A stretch of DNA of 64,000 nucleotides from Clostridia bacterium (GTDB lineage: Bacteria > Bacillota > Clostridia > Lachnospirales > Lachnospiraceae): the NCBI GenBank assembly GCA_910575725.1, contig CAJTFE010000020.1, forward strand, positions 1,175-65,174, written 5' to 3'. The notes under the pieces are model-generated. The model was not told the origin of the DNA and did not search any database. It was given only the letters and a program-made list of their open reading frames with translations. Numbering within the stretch: the first letter of the stretch is position 1; each line of letters begins with the position of its first letter. This document shows, piece after piece, positions 1 through 8,288 of this stretch. A program made the position numbers and the translations under genes.

Positions 1-470
1 GAACATAAACCACAAGCAGGCAATGCCCTGTCATAGTTGGGTTGAACTTTCAAAAATTTTGATTGAGGGTTGAATCCAGCTGTGACAGGAAAGCTGGAAA
101 GTATGGGGAACAATCCGGGAAAACGTCCACCGAAAGGTGCCGGTGAGGGAAGCATACGGGACAGGTCAGTAAGACTTATAACAAAGAATGAGCCGGTAGT
201 CGGCAGGAATATTATCCATAGGGCATGACCCTGTAAAGGAGCTAAGCTGACACCCTGGTTATGGACAGGCGGGACGAAGGAAGTTAGGACCCGGCAGAGA
301 TGCTGGTGATCCTGGTAGACACGGGAGGTACGCTGCCGTAGAAGGAGGGGCATACACAAGGCCATGTAGAGCGGAAACGGAAGACGTTCTACTTTGTATA
401 CCCAACACCTCTATTTTCGTACCAGATACAAAGAAATGTCCATTATCTTGGCTCATTCATCTGAGATATA
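1..470 (+). other. Non-coding stretch, possible structured RNA or group II intron remnant
   Basis: No convincing coding frame crosses this stretch. It is rich in short purine-rich segments and local inverted repeats (for example AGGG-CATGA-CCCT near 219-231), with the texture of the 5' domain of a large ribozyme. A possible domain-V-like fragment (GAGCCGGATA) lies near 566-575. No reverse transcriptase frame follows, so if this is a group II intron it is deleted and inactive. The identification rests on general resemblance only; covariance-model searching was not possible. The 5' end may lie outside the window. Confidence 0.3.
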
Positions 471-599
471 TAACTAAAAAATCCTTGAAAAATAAGGAAA
501 AAGACTTGACTAAATAGGGAGGATGATTATACAAGGTTTATTGGAGGATTTATGATGGCTCCTGGCAGAGCCGGATACATAATATCTTATAGCACAGGT

Positions 600-628
600 A
601 AGGGGCTGCCGAAATAAGGCAGCCCCTT
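600..628 (-). terminator. Terminator after the sulfatase-maturase gene
   Basis: A perfect stem (AAGGGGCTGCC / GGCAGCCCCTT) with a 7-base loop lies a few bases beyond the stop codon of the minus-strand radical SAM gene. The T-run on the minus side is weak, so it may act mainly as an mRNA 3' stabilising hairpin. Confidence 0.7.
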
Positions 629-632
629 ATCA

Positions 633-1733
633 TCATAACAGTCTTGCCAGATGTTCAAGCCGTGCAAATGCAGCATCCAGAAAAGTGCGGTGGCCGCAGA
701 AACCGTCCTTGGGAGAACAAAACACTTCACTGCGCATACGGGGACAGCCGCCGCCGCAGATATGGAAATAGGGGCAGGAACCGCACAGGGCTGGAAGTTC
801 TCTGGGACGGGAACAAAACGCAGACATCTGCGGCGCCTCATATACCTGGCGGATGGTACTCGCTTTGAGATTGCCGAGGCACCAGGTATCCAAGGCATAA
901 AAATCACATGGGTACACGCTGCCGTCAGCCTCTACAATAAGCTGCCCGTAACATTTTCCGGTAATTCCGCATGCAGTCTCATCTCCTCGTGCAAGGAGGT
1001 TCAACAGATCGTCAAACAGCTTAATGCTTCGAAAGTGTCCGTTTAAAGCTTCTGGAAACCAATATTCAAACAGTTGTGTATAAAAGTCAGCATAACGCCT
1101 GGGAGTCAGGGCATATTTAGACATTTCCGCATCCAGCGGACCCAGGCACGGAATAAACTGGACATAACCAATGTTTTCTTTTTTCAGAAAGTTCCAGATC
1201 TGCTGTGGGTGGCGCGCAAGTGAATTGGTAAGCACCATTAGAATATTATAGGGAACTTCGCAGCGATCCAGCAGCTTTTTTGCGGCTGCGATACGGGAGA
1301 AGGTTCCTTTTCCGAAAACATCCGGACGACAAATATCATGGAACTCCCGGGGGCCGTCCAAGGACAGGCCCACCAGAAATCGGTTCTTTTTTAAAAAGGC
1401 TGTCCACTGTTTGTCCAAGGAAAGTCCATTCGTCTGAAGGGCATAGGAGACACGGAGACCAGGTACTGCCAGACAGGAGATCTCCTCGGTCATCTGCTCA
1501 AACCAGTCAAGCCCGGCCAGAGTAGGCTCCCCTCCCTGGAATGCAATGGTGACAGAGTCTCCGGCATCCAGCTGGGAAAAAGTATGCTCCAGTATGCTTT
1601 TTCGTGTTTCGGGGGGCATTATGCCAAAAGAAGCCTGTTCCCGCAGACTGCTTACATCCGAATAAAAACAATATCGGCAGCGCATGTTGCACAGAGACGA
1701 GGCTGGCTTCAGCATAAGAGAAAGCTGCTTCAA
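633..1733 (-). CDS. Anaerobic sulfatase-maturating enzyme, radical SAM/SPASM
   Basis: Radical SAM enzyme that would convert the active-site Cys or Ser of sulfatases to formylglycine in the cytoplasm. The N-terminal cluster motif CNMRCRYC supplies Cys15, Cys19 and Cys22 for the SAM-binding [4Fe-4S] cluster, and GGEPTL follows in the core. The C-terminal SPASM region is Cys-rich (CGSCPYFHICGGGCPRMR) and would hold auxiliary clusters. I prefer a TTG start at 1733: it sits nine bases after GGAAGGAG and gives the family-like N-terminus MKQLSLMLKPASSLC (366 aa). An upstream ATG at 1784 would add 17 residues. No sulfatase gene is nearby. A peptide-maturing SPASM enzyme is possible, but length and motifs fit anSME best. 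Confidence 0.85.
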   Translation of the reverse strand: MKQLSLMLKPASSLCNMRCRYCFYSDVSSLREQASFGIMPPETRKSILEHTFSQLDAGDSVTIAFQGGEPTLAGLDWFEQMTEEISCLAVPGLRVSYALQTNGLSLDKQWTAFLKKNRFLVGLSLDGPREFHDICRPDVFGKGTFSRIAAAKKLLDRCEVPYNILMVLTNSLARHPQQIWNFLKKENIGYVQFIPCLGPLDAEMSKYALTPRRYADFYTQLFEYWFPEALNGHFRSIKLFDDLLNLLARGDETACGITGKCYGQLIVEADGSVYPCDFYALDTWCLGNLKASTIRQVYEAPQMSAFCSRPRELPALCGSCPYFHICGGGCPRMRSEVFCSPKDGFCGHRTFLDAAFARLEHLARLL

Positions 1734-1947
1734 TACAATCCACTCCTTCCTGGAAGCTGTCCTGTTCATTATAGCAGGAAACAAAAGAGAAAGAAAGGAT
1801 TAATGATATTACGGAACTGTATGCAGCAGGAAGCTTTCTGAAAAAGAAGTGGAAAAGGCTTTCCATATGGTTCAGCTTGGAGTTCTTGGAACTGCCATTT
1901 TCAATGTGATACGGAATTTGTGAACAGCCTTTGCATTTTATATGACA

Positions 1948-2214
1948 TTATAGCAAATACACTGCCAGAAGAATCTGGACAATCAGAATACACGGCATTC
2001 CGGCGACAAAGGTCAGGTGCCTTGTTTTATGCCGGAAAAGCTGCATTCCCAGAATGGAGCCGATGCTGCCGCCCAGGATTGCGGTGAGAAACAAGGTTTT
2101 TTCCGGGATACGCCATTTTTTGTGACGAGCTTTGTATTTATCCGTGCCCATCAGCAGAAAAGAAAGGATGTTCATAAATATCAGATAGCAGAGCAGGATA
2201 TCGTGTATTTTCAT
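1948..2214 (-). CDS. DUF1294 small membrane protein
   Basis: An 88-aa hydrophobic protein of the DUF1294 type: an N-terminal membrane segment, the charged stretch DKYKARHKKWRIPEKTL, then GGSIGSILGMQLFRHKTRH and a C-terminal membrane helix. The family's function is unknown. The start at 2214 was chosen because GGAGGT lies four bases upstream; the frame extends 37 codons further 5' without a ribosome binding site. It is a single gene between the maturase and the divergent glyA leader. Confidence 0.75.
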   Translation of the reverse strand: MKIHDILLCYLIFMNILSFLLMGTDKYKARHKKWRIPEKTLFLTAILGGSIGSILGMQLFRHKTRHLTFVAGMPCILIVQILLAVYLL

Positions 2215-2375
2215 AAGTACCTCCATGGGTGACAGGGAAGCTTTCTTCCACAGCAAACAAGATTTTGAATCTATAAGTTTCTTCCGGCGCACTTGCGTGA
2301 AACTGGGATAAAAACAGTATACCATGAAATAATAAATGTGTGAATCAGAGCCTGATAAAATAATCGAAAAAGTAC

Positions 2376-2404
2376 TTGCTTTTTTGCATGCCCCCGCATA
2401 TAAT
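2376..2404 (+). promoter_or_regulatory. Promoter of glyA
   Basis: TTGCTT (2376-2381), a 17-base spacer and a perfect TATAAT (2399-2404). Transcription from here gives a leader of about 180 nt before glyA, which contains leader element E1. Confidence 0.75.
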
Positions 2405-2484
2405 GGAGCATGTGTTGAAAAGACAAATGTACGCCATAGAAAGACAAACAGTGCGTACCAGAAAACAAGATGAAAACAGCAGCT

Positions 2485-2586
2485 CCTGGACAGTGCACAG
2501 AAGGATTTACAGACGCGTTTTTTGCGGCTGGAAATTCTTCTGGATATAGGTGCACTGTCCAGGGGTTGCGGAACTGGAATAGGAGG
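2485..2586 (+). promoter_or_regulatory. Leader element E1, copy A (before glyA)
   Basis: A structured leader directly before glyA. A perfect 14-bp outer stem (CCTGGACAGTGCAC at 2485-2498, GTGCACTGTCCAGG at 2550-2563) encloses a second 10-bp stem (AGAAGGATTT with AAATTCTTCT) and a CAG...GCGGCTG apical part. It is followed by the shared tail GCGGAACTGGAATAGGAGG, which is the ribosome binding site. Copies occur at 21852, 29301 and, in part, 34453. The inner stem has different sequence in copies A and B but stays paired, which argues for selection on RNA structure. I see no glycine riboswitch signature here. Confidence 0.7.
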
Positions 2587-2592
2587 GACTAA

Positions 2593-3834
2593 ATGTATTC
2601 ATTTGAGGAAGTGAAAGCAGTAGACAGCGAGGTTGCGGCCGCCATCCAGGCTGAGATGGATCGGCAGAACAGCCACATTGAATTGATTGCATCGGAAAAC
2701 TGGGTATCCAAGGCAGTAATGGCAGCTATGGGAAGCCCTTTAACGAATAAATATGCGGAAGGCTATTCCGGAAAGCGGTACTATGGCGGCTGCGAATGTG
2801 TGGACGTTGTGGAGGATCTGGCGATTGAACGCGCAAAAAAAATCTTCGGCTGCGAGTATGTAAATGTGCAGCCCCATTCCGGAGCACAGGCCAATATGGC
2901 GGTGGAATTCGCCATGCTGGAGCCGGGCGATACCATTATGGGACAGAATCTGGATCACGGCGGCCATCTGACACATGGGAGCCCTGCCAATTTTTCCGGA
3001 AAATACTTCAATGTTGTGCCTTACGGTGTCAATGATGACGGTGTACTGGATTATGAGGAGATCCGCCGTCTGGCTCTTGAGTGCAAGCCGAAGCTTATCA
3101 TTGCAGGCGCAAGCGCTTATGCCAGAACCATTGATTTCAAGCGGTTCCGGGAGATTGCCGATGAGGCAGGCGCATATTTGATGGTGGATATCGCCCACAT
3201 TGCAGGCCTGGTAGCGGCAGGGCTTCATCCAAGCCCTATTCCTTATGCTCATGTGACGACGACCACCACCCATAAGACCCTCCGGGGACCCAGGGGCGGC
3301 ATGATCATGTCCGATGAGGAAACAGCGAAGAAGTTTAACTTTAACAAGGCTGTTTTTCCGGGAATACAGGGCGGCCCTCTGATGCATGTGATTGCAGCAA
3401 AAGCCGTCTGCTTTGCGGAGGCGCTGACACCGGAATACAAGGCTTACCAGGAACAGATTGTGAAAAATGCCCAGGCCCTCTGCAAAGGTTTGATGGATCG
3501 GGGAATTAAAATTGTATCCGGCGGAACAGACAATCATCTGATGCTTGTGGATCTGACACCTTATGATTTGACCGGCAAGGAAGTGGAACACCTTCTGGAC
3601 GGGGCCAATATTACAGCCAATAAGAACACCATTCCCAATGATCCCAAGTCTGCATTCGTTACCAGCGGCGTGCGGATTGGAACGCCGGCAGTAACAGCTC
3701 GTGGACTTAAGGAAGCTGATATGGACACAGTGGCAGAGGCAGTGGCTGTGATGATCAAAGAAGGCGAAGCGGCTTCGGAGAAGGCAAAAGCCCTGGTTAA
3801 GAGCCTGACAGAGAAGTATCCTCTCAATATGTAA
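2593..3834 (+). CDS. glyA: Serine hydroxymethyltransferase
   Basis: PLP enzyme interconverting serine and glycine while charging tetrahydrofolate with a one-carbon unit; cytosolic. At 413 aa it is full length for a bacterial GlyA. The family signature [14 protein letters not shown] carries the PLP-binding lysine at residue 228, and the N-terminus ([17 protein letters not shown]) matches the substrate and folate region. The start follows AGGAGG at normal distance. It is a single-gene unit with its own promoter and the E1 leader, and functionally it links to the thyA-folA pair at 19-20 kb. Confidence 0.97.
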   Translation: MYSFEEVKAVDSEVAAAIQAEMDRQNSHIELIASENWVSKAVMAAMGSPLTNKYAEGYSGKRYYGGCECVDVVEDLAIERAKKIFGCEYVNVQPHSGAQANMAVEFAMLEPGDTIMGQNLDHGGHLTHGSPANFSGKYFNVVPYGVNDDGVLDYEEIRRLALECKPKLIIAGASAYARTIDFKRFREIADEAGAYLMVDIAHIAGLVAAGLHPSPIPYAHVTTTTTHKTLRGPRGGMIMSDEETAKKFNFNKAVFPGIQGGPLMHVIAAKAVCFAEALTPEYKAYQEQIVKNAQALCKGLMDRGIKIVSGGTDNHLMLVDLTPYDLTGKEVEHLLDGANITANKNTIPNDPKSAFVTSGVRIGTPAVTARGLKEADMDTVAEAVAVMIKEGEAASEKAKALVKSLTEKYPLNM

Positions 3835-3914
3835 GAATTGACGGGAAGGACAGCGGTGAAAGGTATTTGATAAGAACAGCGCAGTCCGCCTGAAAAACAG
3901 GGACAGACAGAAAA

Positions 3915-3946
3915 ACCGCCGTTATGGTGTTATCCATAGCGGCGGT
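3915..3946. terminator. Terminator between convergent glyA and ABC permease genes
   Basis: Inverted repeat ACCGCCGTTATGG / CCATAGCGGCGGT between two converging genes, with A-rich sequence on the 5' side, so it can serve both strands (the run of A before the stem reads as T on the minus strand). Confidence 0.7.
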
Positions 3947-3960
3947 ATAAACTTCCTCTG

Positions 3961-5109
3961 TTACTCAATCATAATTTCCTTGATAGAAATCTTCTTGATT
4001 TTTTCAGAATATACATACATCAGGATTTCATAAATCACAATAAAAGCGGTGAGTGAAATAAGCATAAGGGATACATCGAATTTATATGCAGGTACGTTCC
4101 CCATATCTTTAAATACAATATCCACCATAAGCCGCAGTAATCCGTACTGATATCCTGTTCCGATGATAAAACCAATATAAGACAGCGGTCTGTATCCGCC
4201 GAGAATTGCCCGGCAGCATTCTTTCTGCGAATAGCCGAACACCCTCATCATAGCAATCGTTTTTGTATTTCCCTTTATTACTGTAGTTATGGCAAGAAAC
4301 AGAGTTGTAAACGCTAATACAAGTCCGATGACCAGCATCATCACACCCATCATTTCACTTGAAAAATCTTTCATACGAAATGACATTTGTGTCATAGCTG
4401 AAAAACAAAATGAAGCAAACATAATGAAAAATACAAGCGCCTTTTTAGATTTCAGGGTATTCCTTTTCAAATCCTCTACAAACGACAGTTTTCTGTTTTT
4501 TTCCATTCTGTGATTTGGTGTTTTAGAAGCAGTCTGTAGATTATCTTTCAAAAGCAGCAGCACAGGCTTTTTTAATTTGTACCAAGCGTAATAAACTGAA
4601 AGCGCCGAAAAACACACAGTGGGCAATACCACGAAATAAAATAAAATGCTTGGATGAAAATTTATCGTGATCTCAGGAAGTATGCGATCTTCATTTTGCA
4701 GAGCGTAAAACCACGGCATTATAAGAAATGCGCCTGCATATCCGATTGCAGTTCCGATAAAAGTACTGATTCCAAATACCCAAAAGCTTTTTGCAATTTT
4801 GATATTCGAATATCCCAATGCTTTTAATATTCCCAGCTCTTTCTTATGCGTGTCAATATAATGCTTGATATAAAACAACAACATAATGACCGCAGTTAAA
4901 AGCAGGCATCCGCCGCTTACAAGGCAAACGACTTTTGAGGTAGAAATCTGAGCATGATAAAAAACCATGGACAATTCAGATGTTATTTCACTCTCAATGA
5001 GCCGGGCATCAAGATAAAAATTCACAAACATTGTACATACAAGTACGGCACAACAGGCGATAATGGAAATACCGATGAGCTTTGAAGCATTTTTTATTCC
5101 GACGAGCAT
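3961..5109 (-). CDS. ABC transporter permease with two FtsX-type domains
   Basis: A membrane protein of 382 aa with an N-terminal helix and two FtsX-like blocks, each with a KxLGYS/RVFGYS-type cytoplasmic loop (KALGYSNIKIAKSF and MRVFGYSQKECC). It lacks the large extracellular domain of MacB, so it looks like a compact drug or peptide exporter subunit. The start was set at 5109, just after the ATPase stop codon with GGATGG upstream. It is the last gene of the tetR-ATPase-permease operon. The substrate is unknown. Base composition is more AT-rich than most of the window. Confidence 0.85.
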   Translation of the reverse strand: MLVGIKNASKLIGISIIACCAVLVCTMFVNFYLDARLIESEITSELSMVFYHAQISTSKVVCLVSGGCLLLTAVIMLLFYIKHYIDTHKKELGILKALGYSNIKIAKSFWVFGISTFIGTAIGYAGAFLIMPWFYALQNEDRILPEITINFHPSILFYFVVLPTVCFSALSVYYAWYKLKKPVLLLLKDNLQTASKTPNHRMEKNRKLSFVEDLKRNTLKSKKALVFFIMFASFCFSAMTQMSFRMKDFSSEMMGVMMLVIGLVLAFTTLFLAITTVIKGNTKTIAMMRVFGYSQKECCRAILGGYRPLSYIGFIIGTGYQYGLLRLMVDIVFKDMGNVPAYKFDVSLMLISLTAFIVIYEILMYVYSEKIKKISIKEIMIE

Positions 5110-5113
5110 ACCA

Positions 5114-5806
5114 TCACCATCCAATCTCATAAGCGGTCTTTTGCGTTTCGTTTGTATAAATTTCAGATATTTTTCCGCTGTTCATTTTTATAACGGTGCC
5201 AGCCATTTCCGCAATATTCAGATTGTGCGTTATCAATATGATTGTAAAATCATATTCCTTTTGAAGCTTACAGATATAGTCAAGAACCTGACGTCCTGTT
5301 TGTTCGTCTAATGCCCCTGTCGGTTCGTCAAGAAATAAAACCCTCGGTCTTTTTGCCAAAGCTCTTGCAATAGATACTCTTTGCTGTTCGCCGCCTGAGA
5401 GTTCGCTGGGATATTTATGTAATTTTTCGCTGAGTCCAACTGCCTCAATGACGGTTTTATAATCTTTGTTATCTGCTAAGTCAGCGCCCATTTTTACATT
5501 TTTATCGACGCTCATATTGGGCAGCAGATAATACTGCTGAAAAATAAATCCGACAGTTTCCTTACGAAATGAAGTTATTTCATTGTCGGAAAGAGCTGTA
5601 ATATCCTTTCCGTCATAAAACACTTTACCGCTGTCAGGGCGTTCAAGACCTGAAATTACATTCAAAAAAGTTGACTTGCCAGAGCCCGACGCGCCGAGAA
5701 TAACCACAAAATCATGATCCTCAATATCAAGGCTGATGTCCTTTAATACTTGAAATCGGCTTTCTCCGTTTCCGTATGATTTTATTATATTTTTCACATT
5801 AATCAT
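5114..5806 (-). CDS. ABC transporter ATP-binding protein (LolD/MacB type)
   Basis: A 230-aa ATPase with Walker A GASGSGKST, Q-loop (FIFQQYYLLP), signature LSGGEQQRVSIARAL and Walker B LFLDEPTGALD, all intact. It should power the FtsX permease encoded next to it. It overlaps the tetR stop by 8 bases, and the permease start follows its stop almost at once, so the three are co-transcribed. The family includes antimicrobial-peptide and lipoprotein exporters; TetR control suggests an inducible efflux or defence role (inference). Confidence 0.92.
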   Translation of the reverse strand: MINVKNIIKSYGNGESRFQVLKDISLDIEDHDFVVILGASGSGKSTFLNVISGLERPDSGKVFYDGKDITALSDNEITSFRKETVGFIFQQYYLLPNMSVDKNVKMGADLADNKDYKTVIEAVGLSEKLHKYPSELSGGEQQRVSIARALAKRPRVLFLDEPTGALDEQTGRQVLDYICKLQKEYDFTIILITHNLNIAEMAGTVIKMNSGKISEIYTNETQKTAYEIGW

Positions 5807-6380
5807 TATTTTCTTCCTCTTTTATCTTTTTCAAAATGCTCATACATACCTCAGTAACCATGGTACTGATTTCTTCGTCTGTAAAGCGGCACATTTTTGT
5901 GGCGCAGAGGGATGCAATTCCGTGAGTATATATCCAAAGATGATGATATAGCTTTTTCGCAGATGATGTGCAGATTTTGTAATCATCTTGAATGGATAAT
6001 AGAATTTGCTCATAGCTTTCATCGATCAGCGGAAGTACACCTGATAAATCTGGAATTTGTTTTTGCTCCGTCATAAAGAGGAGCTGAAAAAGCTTTGACT
6101 CCTTAACAGAAAAAAGAATATATTGCGTACCTACGCCTTTGAAAGGGTGCGCCTCTGCTAAACCTTTATTGACATATTCTTTATACAACGTTTTAGCAGC
6201 CTCAATCATAGCCTGCTGCACTTCTTCCATATTTTTGAATACCGTAAAAATCGGTCTTGCCGAGCTGGCGAGGTATGTTCCAAGTGCTCTGGAAGTTAAA
6301 GCTTCATATCCGTCTGTCCTGACAATGTTTAATGCGGCTTCAATAATTTCTTCTTTTGTAAATTTTGCTTTTGGCGGCAT
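5799..6380 (-). CDS. TetR-family transcriptional regulator
   Basis: A 193-aa protein with an N-terminal TetR helix-turn-helix (KEEIIEAALNIVRTDGYEALTSRALGTYL, the recognition part slightly unusual with SSARPIFTVFKN) and a helical ligand-binding C-terminal domain. It is first in the operon with the ABC ATPase and permease and probably represses it. A perfect inverted repeat over the predicted transcription start (6571-6600) is the likely operator. Its leader contains element E2, which ends in the ribosome binding site (AATAGGAG). Confidence 0.88.
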   Translation of the reverse strand: MPPKAKFTKEEIIEAALNIVRTDGYEALTSRALGTYLASSARPIFTVFKNMEEVQQAMIEAAKTLYKEYVNKGLAEAHPFKGVGTQYILFSVKESKLFQLLFMTEQKQIPDLSGVLPLIDESYEQILLSIQDDYKICTSSAKKLYHHLWIYTHGIASLCATKMCRFTDEEISTMVTEVCMSILKKIKEEENND

Positions 6381-6401
6381 ACTCTATTTCTCCTATTCTA
6401 A

Positions 6402-6517
6402 GTCGCTGCGCGACAGCACGAAAGGGTAAAGCTGCTTTGACACACCGGTAATGAGAGAAACTTTTATTCGAAAAAGCACTCATAAAAGTTCCTCTCGTGC
6501 GCCTTTGCAGCTTTACC
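6402..6517 (-). promoter_or_regulatory. Leader element E2, copy 1 (before tetR)
   Basis: Read on the minus strand: outer stem GGTAAAGCTGC / GCAGCTTTACC, an inner stem around GAGAGGAACTTTTAT / ATAAAAGTTTCTCTC, then CTTTCGTGC and a small hairpin GTCGCGCAGCGAC, followed by AATAGGAG. The segment GCACGAG between the stems can pair with CTTTCGTGC past the outer stem, a possible pseudoknot. Three other copies exist (16928, 21719, 29401), all oriented towards the next gene. Confidence 0.75.
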
Positions 6518-6570
6518 GCTCAGCAGAAATTTTTCTAATAAATACTTGACAGTTCTTAGCCTGGCTTTTT

Positions 6571-6629
6571 TAAATCACTTGTTTTAAATCAAGTGATTTA
6601 ATTATAATCAAAGCCGCACGAAAAGTCAA
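6571..6629 (-). promoter_or_regulatory. Promoter and operator of the tetR-ABC operon
   Basis: Reading the minus strand: TTGACT (6629-6624), 17-base spacer, TATAAT (6606-6601). Immediately downstream, over the expected transcription start, is a perfect inverted repeat: TAAATCACTTG, 8-base spacer, CAAGTGATTTA (6571-6600). Position and symmetry fit autorepression by the TetR protein. Confidence 0.8.
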
Positions 6630-6805
6630 TAAGGAAGATGAGATTATCCACTGCCGCCTTATTGCCTGCCATTTGCGGTTTCATCGAAAATCTTAACTTC
6701 TCTTGTAAAATGCCGATATATCAAATGAGGGTTAGAATTGGCACAAAGTAACCGACAAGCACCATGTTTCTGCCATTCGCAAGCAGGCGGATTGGAGGTA
6801 ATTGT

Positions 6806-7243
6806 ATGACAATCACACAGATGGTACAAAATCAACAGCAGCAGCGGATTGGCGGGATTTCTCAAAGAACACAGGAAAAGCCCCATGTCAATCCCTATGG
6901 TACACCTGGCATGAGCCTGAACAATGCAGGCGATTATCGGAAAATCGTCCCCGTGGACGAGGGGATAGTACAACGTGTCAAGCGGATTGCTTTTGACCAC
7001 ATGAAGAATGGCTATGGGGTCAGCGATGGAGAGGACATCAGCGCAGTCATTCGTGACTATACGATGTCACTTTCACCAGAAGAGCGGTTGAGTGCGTCAT
7101 GGACGCTGAATGAGATATTCCACAGCGAGGCTGCCCGGCTGGGTGAGTTTGTCCATCAGCAAGACCCGGACTGGGATTGGGGAAATCCCTTTGATACCAG
7201 CATTTTAGACGGATACCGGCAGGGTGTGGATATACAGATTTGA
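6806..7243 (+). CDS. Unknown protein of 145 aa
   Basis: I do not recognise this family. The product is soluble-looking with a Gln-rich N-terminus (MTITQMVQNQQQQ), a central charged helix (DEGIVQRVKRIAFDHMKNGYG) and an acidic, Trp-rich end (DPDWDWGNPFD). The start at 6806 follows GGAGG at a good distance; the frame is open 14 codons further 5'. It has no close neighbour on its strand and lies at the edge of the low-GC tetR-ABC block, so it may have arrived with it. Confidence 0.65.
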   Translation: MTITQMVQNQQQQRIGGISQRTQEKPHVNPYGTPGMSLNNAGDYRKIVPVDEGIVQRVKRIAFDHMKNGYGVSDGEDISAVIRDYTMSLSPEERLSASWTLNEIFHSEAARLGEFVHQQDPDWDWGNPFDTSILDGYRQGVDIQI

Positions 7244-7562
7244 TACAAGGAAAAGGGACTGTTTATGAGGAAAAGATGAGCGGTTTCTTTTCTTTTTTGA
7301 ATCCTATAAGAATGCCGTGGCTGGTGATGCATAAATGATGCTCTTATATGTTATGCTTTATAACCAGCGGCCTGTACCAGAGATTCATGTGCATATGAAA
7401 TGATACCTTTTTTAAGGAATTCTTAAATAGTAATTTGAAAATGTATGTGGTATACTGGGAGTGGATTATGCTAGATATGGTATATTTGCCCGATTTATGG
7501 TCGATATAGGGAAGGACTAATAAAAAGGGAATTGTGAAAGGTTTATACAGAAGGGGATGGCT
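7244..7562 (+). other. Intergenic region before the ABC/CARDB operon
   Basis: About 320 bases without a clear gene. A TATACT box near 7452-7457 could be a -10 element but has no good -35 at 17 bases. A 20-codon frame (MSGFFSFLNPIRMPWLVMHK) from 7276 is too short to support. Nothing else stands out. Confidence 0.4.
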
Positions 7563-8288
7563 ATGGCAGAGGAAAGACAGCCGGTGATTCAAGTAAAGAA
7601 TTTATATAAAATCTACCGGGTGGGTCACAACAAGGTACGGGCCCTGAACGGTGTGGATCTGGAGATTTACCGGGGCGAATTCTGCTCTATCGTAGGTACA
7701 TCCGGTTCCGGTAAGTCAACGATGCTGAATATGCTGGCCGGCCTGGAGAAGCCTACCAAGGGCGAGGTTATTATATCGGGGGAACATCTGGAACGGATGA
7801 ACGAGAATCAGCTGGTAAAGTTCCGCCGGGAGCATGTGGGATTTATCTTTCAGTCTTTTAATCTTCTGGGGACTATGAACGCCAAGGAAAATGTGGCTCT
7901 GCCGCTGACCTTCCGGGGCGTGCCCAAGAAGGTGAGGCTGGACAAAGCAGACAAGATGCTGGATCTGGTGGGCCTTCGAAAGCATAAGACCCACAGGCCC
8001 AATGAGATGTCCGGAGGGCAGCAGCAGCGTGTAGGCGTAGCCAGGGCGCTGGTGGTGGATCCGGAGATTATTTTTGCCGATGAGCCTACGGGTAATCTGG
8101 ATTCCAATACCTCGGCAGAGGTTATGGAGCTGATGAAGAAGATTGTACGGGAGCAGAACCAGACGCTGGTGATGGTAACCCATGACAATCACCTGGCAAG
8201 CTTTGCGGACAGGATCTTTCATATTATAGACGGAAAAATTGTGAAAATAGAGGACAACCGGAAGAATAGGGAGGTAGTAGAGGCATGA
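7563..8288 (+). CDS. ABC transporter ATP-binding protein (MacB/LolD type)
   Basis: A 241-aa ATPase with Walker A GTSGSGKST, Q-loop FIFQSFNLLG, signature MSGGQQQRVGVARAL and Walker B IIFADEPTGNLD. The start at 7563 is preferred over 7557 because the GGGG motif then lies at a workable distance. It is translationally coupled (ATGA overlap) to the CARDB-like surface protein, and the FtsX permease follows, so the three form one exporter. Such systems move peptides, lipoproteins or drugs, or act in envelope signalling; the amidase downstream points to an envelope role. Confidence 0.93.
   Translation: MAEERQPVIQVKNLYKIYRVGHNKVRALNGVDLEIYRGEFCSIVGTSGSGKSTMLNMLAGLEKPTKGEVIISGEHLERMNENQLVKFRREHVGFIFQSFNLLGTMNAKENVALPLTFRGVPKKVRLDKADKMLDLVGLRKHKTHRPNEMSGGQQQRVGVARALVVDPEIIFADEPTGNLDSNTSAEVMELMKKIVREQNQTLVMVTHDNHLASFADRIFHIIDGKIVKIEDNRKNREVVEA

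Noticed and set aside
259-456. 65-codon minus-strand frame at the left edge
   Set aside because: No start context, and its composition (Pro/Ser/Leu) looks like the reverse of structured RNA; treated as non-coding.
2405-2592. Glycine riboswitch before glyA
   Set aside because: The leader shows none of the tandem aptamer core; its hairpin matches E1, which also precedes unrelated genes.
2740-3591. 283-codon minus-strand frame within glyA
   Set aside because: Shadow of glyA; no ribosome binding site and no family features.
7276-7338. 20-codon small ORF (MSGFFSFLNP...)
   Set aside because: Too short and without independent support; the start context is mediocre.
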